From contig JAXLRU010000004.1 of NCBI GenBank assembly GCA_046330935.1, forward strand, positions 664,304 through 728,303: a stretch of DNA of 64,000 nucleotides, in the 5' to 3' direction. The notes below the pieces were generated by a model, which saw only the letters and a list, made by a program, of their open reading frames with translations, searched no databases and was not told where the DNA came from. Positions 61,450 through 64,000 of this stretch are shown piece after piece. A program made the position numbers and the translations under genes. This stretch comes from JAXLRU01 sp046330935. Its GTDB lineage: Bacteria; Actinomycetota; Actinomycetes; Actinomycetales; Kineosporiaceae. The number at the start of each line of letters is the position of its first letter. Position 1 is the stretch's first letter.

Positions 61450-62287
61450 ACGTGGACCCCGAGCCGGGCTCGCTCACGACGTCGAGCCGGCCGCCGTGCT
61501 TGGCGACCACCGTGGCGTGGGCGAAGCTCAGCCCCTGACCCGAGCCCTCCCCCACGTCGCGGGTGGTGAAGAACGGGTCGAAGGCGCGCTGCAGCACGTG
61601 CGAGGGCATGCCCACCCCGTCGTCGCCCACCCAGATCCGCACCTCCGCCCCGCCCGGGCCCTCGATCCGGCGGGTGCCCACGACGATCGTCCCCCGGTGC
61701 GAGGCCGGCGCCTGCCGCAGCCGGTCCTCCACCGCCTGGGCGGCGTTGACGAGCAGGTGCAGCAGCGCCTGGCGGAGGTCCGCCGCGTACAGGGTGGCCT
61801 GGCCCGCGGCGGGGTCGAGGTCCAGCCGGGTGTCGGCGACGTCGCGCCAGCGGTTCTCCGCCACCCCCACGGCGGCCCGGACCAGGTCGTTGACGTCGAC
61901 GGCGAACAGCCCGGCAGGGTCCGAGAACGCCTTCATCGCCCGCACGACCGCGGCCACCCGTTCCAGCCCCTCCATCGCCTGGGCCAGGGCCGCCGGCACC
62001 TCCTCCCGCAGGAAGGGCAGGTCCAGCCGCCCCAGGCACTCCCGGACCGCCGCGTCGACGGCGCCCTGGGTCGCCCCGGCGGCCGCGATGCCGGCCAGGC
62101 CGTCGAGCACCTCCTGCACGGTGGCCTGCACGAAACGCGTGTTGTCCGAGACGTACTGGATCGGCGTGTTGATCTCGTGGGCGACGCCCGCGGCCAGCCG
62201 GCCACCGAGTCCAGAAGCTCGTCGTGCGCGGAGCTCGCGTTCAAGGCGGCGACCCTCGACAACCGTCGCGACGCCGATCAGCGTCAC
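61412..62287 (-). CDS. histidine kinase (HisKA-HATPase), probably split from the PAS gene upstream
   Basis: A 291-residue kinase. H37 in GVAHEINTPIQYV is the phospho-accepting H-box; the HATPase domain has an N-box (LLHLLVNAAQAVED), G1 VGDDGVGMP, F-box FDPFFTT and G2 GSGQGLSFAHATV. The N-terminus VTLIGVATVVEGRRLERELR reads like the last strand of a PAS domain plus its exit coil, so the coding frame seems to have been cut from the upstream gene. GTG at 62287 overlaps that gene's stop by 4 nt (GTGA). Likely phosphorylates the response protein at the start of the operon. Confidence 0.85.
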   Translation of the reverse strand: MTLIGVATVVEGRRLERELRARRASGLGGRLAAGVAHEINTPIQYVSDNTRFVQATVQEVLDGLAGIAAAGATQGAVDAAVRECLGRLDLPFLREEVPAALAQAMEGLERVAAVVRAMKAFSDPAGLFAVDVNDLVRAAVGVAENRWRDVADTRLDLDPAAGQATLYAADLRQALLHLLVNAAQAVEDRLRQAPASHRGTIVVGTRRIEGPGGAEVRIWVGDDGVGMPSHVLQRAFDPFFTTRDVGEGSGQGLSFAHATVVAKHGGRLDVVSEPGSGSTFTMAVPAGVGAG

Positions 62288-63294
62288 GGAGCCCCGCGGA
62301 GCGGCAATCCCGGCGCGCTGCGCGCCGCCCGCCGCCCGGCTGGCGCGGCCCCGCCGACCCACCCGCCGGCCCCGCCGATCGCACCGGCCCGCGACGGCTG
62401 GACCGGCAGCACCGGCGTCGCCTGCCCCGCGGCGGCCGTCGCCCCCGAGATCGTCACCAGCAGGGACACCGTCGACTCGTCGGCCATGGTGAGGGTCACC
62501 GGGACGTCCACGCTCGCCGCGCGCCCCGCCCCCACCTCCGCCTCGGCCTCGGCCACCTGCCGGCCCAGGTCGTCGTGCACGTCCAGCTGGGACTCCAGCC
62601 TGCCGATCACGTCGGCCAGGCTGGTCAGGCCCCGCGCCCGCAGGAACGAGGGGTTGCAGCCGAGGTAGCGCCCGTCGGAGCCCTTCCACCACACCAGCTG
62701 CGGGACGCCCCCCAGGACGCTGGTGAGCAGCTGCTTCTCCAACCGCAGCGCCACGCCCAGGGACTGCGCGCGCGAGAGCGCCTGCCGCGCGCGTTCCTCC
62801 GCGAGGCGCTGCGCGGTGACGTCGCGCTCGCGGCCCACGAGGGCTACGAGGCGCCCCGCCTCACCCTCGGCGCAGCCCGGACACCCCTCGCACAGTGCCG
62901 ACGGGGCCGACCCGGCGTCCACCGCCGCCAGTTCCAGCGCCGCCCAGTACGCCCGGCCCGTCGCCGTCCGCGTGGGGAACTCCAGGGCGCACGGGCGCCC
63001 CTCGACCAGTGCCGCCTCCAGCTCCCGGAACCCGTCGCTGCCCACGAAGGGTCCCGCGATCAGCTCACCCCGCCGCCGGCCGAGCGCCTGCGCCTCGTCG
63101 AAGCCCGTCAGCTCCACGAACCTGCGGCTCACCCAGACGATGCGGCCGCCGTCGCCGGTGAGGAACGTGGCGCCCAGGACGCCCGCGGCGTCCAGCGCGC
63201 GCAGGGACGACTCGACCCGCGGGCACCCCGCGGCGTCGCCGGGCGGCCACTCGCCGTCCACGCCGCCCTCGCCGTCCTGCACGCCCTCGTCCAC
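62284..63294 (-). CDS. PAS-domain sensor protein
   Basis: A 336-residue protein with two PAS domains: about 25-155 (ALDAAGVLGATFLTGDGGRIVWVSRRFVELTGF…RERDVTAQRLAEERA) and about 190-290 (LGGVPQLVWWKGSDGRYLGCNPSFLRARGL…STVSLLVTIS). A CxxCxxC-like cluster (CEGCPGC) lies in the first domain's loop. After the second PAS's VTIS the sequence becomes Ala/Gly/Pro-rich for about 50 residues and stops, while the expected closing PAS strand is found in the next gene's frame. GTG at 63294 starts 3 nt after the preceding stop. Likely sensor half of a two-component kinase. Confidence 0.85.
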   Translation of the reverse strand: MDEGVQDGEGGVDGEWPPGDAAGCPRVESSLRALDAAGVLGATFLTGDGGRIVWVSRRFVELTGFDEAQALGRRRGELIAGPFVGSDGFRELEAALVEGRPCALEFPTRTATGRAYWAALELAAVDAGSAPSALCEGCPGCAEGEAGRLVALVGRERDVTAQRLAEERARQALSRAQSLGVALRLEKQLLTSVLGGVPQLVWWKGSDGRYLGCNPSFLRARGLTSLADVIGRLESQLDVHDDLGRQVAEAEAEVGAGRAASVDVPVTLTMADESTVSLLVTISGATAAAGQATPVLPVQPSRAGAIGGAGGWVGGAAPAGRRAARSAPGLPLRGAP

Positions 63295-63297
63295 GCC

Positions 63298-64000
63298 TCA
63301 GTTCCCGCCCTCCGGACGCGCCGCCCCCGCCGCCACCCGGGCGTCCGGCTCCGGCTCCGCCTCGCGCCGCACCACCCGCTCCAGCACCTCGATCGGCTCG
63401 ATCACGCCGATGGAGTCCGCGAACGACTGCAGCCGGAGGGCGAGGGTGCGCGAGACGGACTCCCCCTGGCGCACCAGGACCATGCCCGTGACCGTCACGA
63501 CGTCCTGCTCCAACGTCATCCCGCTGTGCAGGTGCCGCACCGGCACCCTCCGGCGCACGGCGGCAGGATCCAGCAGGTGGTGGTGGGTGCGCAGGGCGTC
63601 CACCACGGACGTCGGGTAGCCCCGCGTGGCGCGCAGCCGGGACACGGCCTCGCCGCTGGAGTCCGCCTGGTCGTTGATCGTCAGCAGTGACACGCACGCG
63701 TGGAACACCAGCTCCGCGGTGTCGGCGCCGTCGGAGGGCTCCTGGCCGGTCAGCGGCTGCTCGCCGATCCAGCGGGCGACGTCCTCCAGGCGCGGCACGC
63801 GGGCGAGCATCGCCTCCCCGGCCGCCGGGTGGCCCAGCCAGATGGCCCACTGCTCGCCCTCGAGCCGGGTGCCCGCCTCGACGGCGTGCAGCACGCCCGC
63901 GGGCACGCCCACGCACCCCAGGTGCGCGAGCATCGCCGCCAGCGGCAGGCGCCAATCGTCCACCTGCAGGTCCTCCGCGACGGCCTCCACGAGGCGCCGC
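63298..64000 (-). CDS. degenerate HD-GYP-like output protein (partial, runs off the right edge)
   Basis: The frame is open to the window edge, so the start is outside. The visible 230 or so residues resemble the C-terminal part of HD-GYP response regulators: LPLAAMLAHLGCVGVPAGVL, LGHPAAGEAMLARVPRLEDVARWI, LLTINDQADSSGEAVSRLRA, GYPTSVVDALR, and a C-terminal segment VRHLHSGMTLEQDVVTVTGMVLVRQGE that looks like a PilZ-like or small beta domain. The HD dyad position reads AHLGC and the GYP loop is not conserved in place, so phosphodiesterase activity is doubtful. First gene of the operon with PAS and kinase genes (3-nt gap). A receiver domain may lie beyond the edge. Confidence 0.7.
   Translation of the reverse strand, partial: RRLVEAVAEDLQVDDWRLPLAAMLAHLGCVGVPAGVLHAVEAGTRLEGEQWAIWLGHPAAGEAMLARVPRLEDVARWIGEQPLTGQEPSDGADTAELVFHACVSLLTINDQADSSGEAVSRLRATRGYPTSVVDALRTHHHLLDPAAVRRRVPVRHLHSGMTLEQDVVTVTGMVLVRQGESVSRTLALRLQSFADSIGVIEPIEVLERVVRREAEPEPDARVAAGAARPEGGN

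Overview
The window is very GC-rich (third codon positions almost all G/C) and comes from an actinomycete. Supporting signs are a mycothiol deacetylase (mshB), actinobacterial FtsH-like and VIT-type proteins, frequent GTG/TTG starts, and many start codons lying 6-7 nt downstream of a YANNNT -10 box (leaderless mRNAs). Plant-polymer hydrolases (GH6 cellulase, pectinesterase) fit a soil or plant-associated lifestyle. A Kineosporiales-like relative is plausible, but this is inference. No tRNA, rRNA, CRISPR array, prophage or insertion sequence was seen.

Layout. 1-9.7 kb: end of a VanW-family gene, a flavin reductase, an FtsH-like AAA metalloprotease with an inserted AAA domain, mshB, typA, a secreted GH6 cellulase behind a long structured leader, and a divergent NUDIX/VIT pair. 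9.7-16.7 kb: a five-gene peptide/nickel-type ABC importer operon (SBP-permease-permease-ATPase-ATPase) with a strong hairpin after the SBP gene. 16.7-25 kb: a membrane diguanylate cyclase, ychF, a LolA/RseB-like protein plus ABC exporter, rmuC and ispH. 25-35.9 kb: housekeeping and metabolic genes (alpha/beta hydrolase, an S51-like/CysS-tail fusion, MFS, manA with a leaderless upstream ORF, exonuclease III, M20 amidohydrolase, folD-glyA under a ZTP riboswitch). 35.9-46.9 kb: M16-like membrane peptidase, unknown protein, lipoprotein, purU, Calx-beta/FnIII secreted protein, PAP2-like protein, MTA/SAH nucleosidase-like protein, an ABC exporter whose permease carries an in-frame amber codon, and a TetR/membrane-protein pair with clear operators. 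46.9-53.3 kb: icd, an HD-GYP protein fused to pentapeptide repeats, MFS transporter, unknown protein, mdh.

53.4-58.7 kb is the most interesting locus: a cytoplasmic-looking subtilisin (S8) divergent from a TPR-CHAT caspase-like protein, which is followed convergently by an ECF-type sigma factor with a C-terminal HxxxCxxC motif. Two protease folds beside a sigma factor suggest proteolysis-controlled transcription, analogous in parts to the TPR-CHAT/sigma arrangement of type III-E CRISPR loci but with no CRISPR here. 58.8-64 kb: a pectinesterase, a TetR/DUF2867 pair around a nested palindrome, and an operon of a degenerate HD-GYP-like protein, a PAS sensor and a histidine kinase, where sensor and kinase look like one protein split by a frame change.

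Themes. Three c-di-GMP-related proteins (16.7, 48.3, 63.3 kb) share the window. Two secreted hydrolases share an unusual Lys-rich two-Cys spacer before a Thr/Pro linker. Convergent neighbours often overlap at their 3' ends (rmuC/ispH, M16/unknown, HD-GYP/MFS, CHAT/sigma, DUF2867/kinase).
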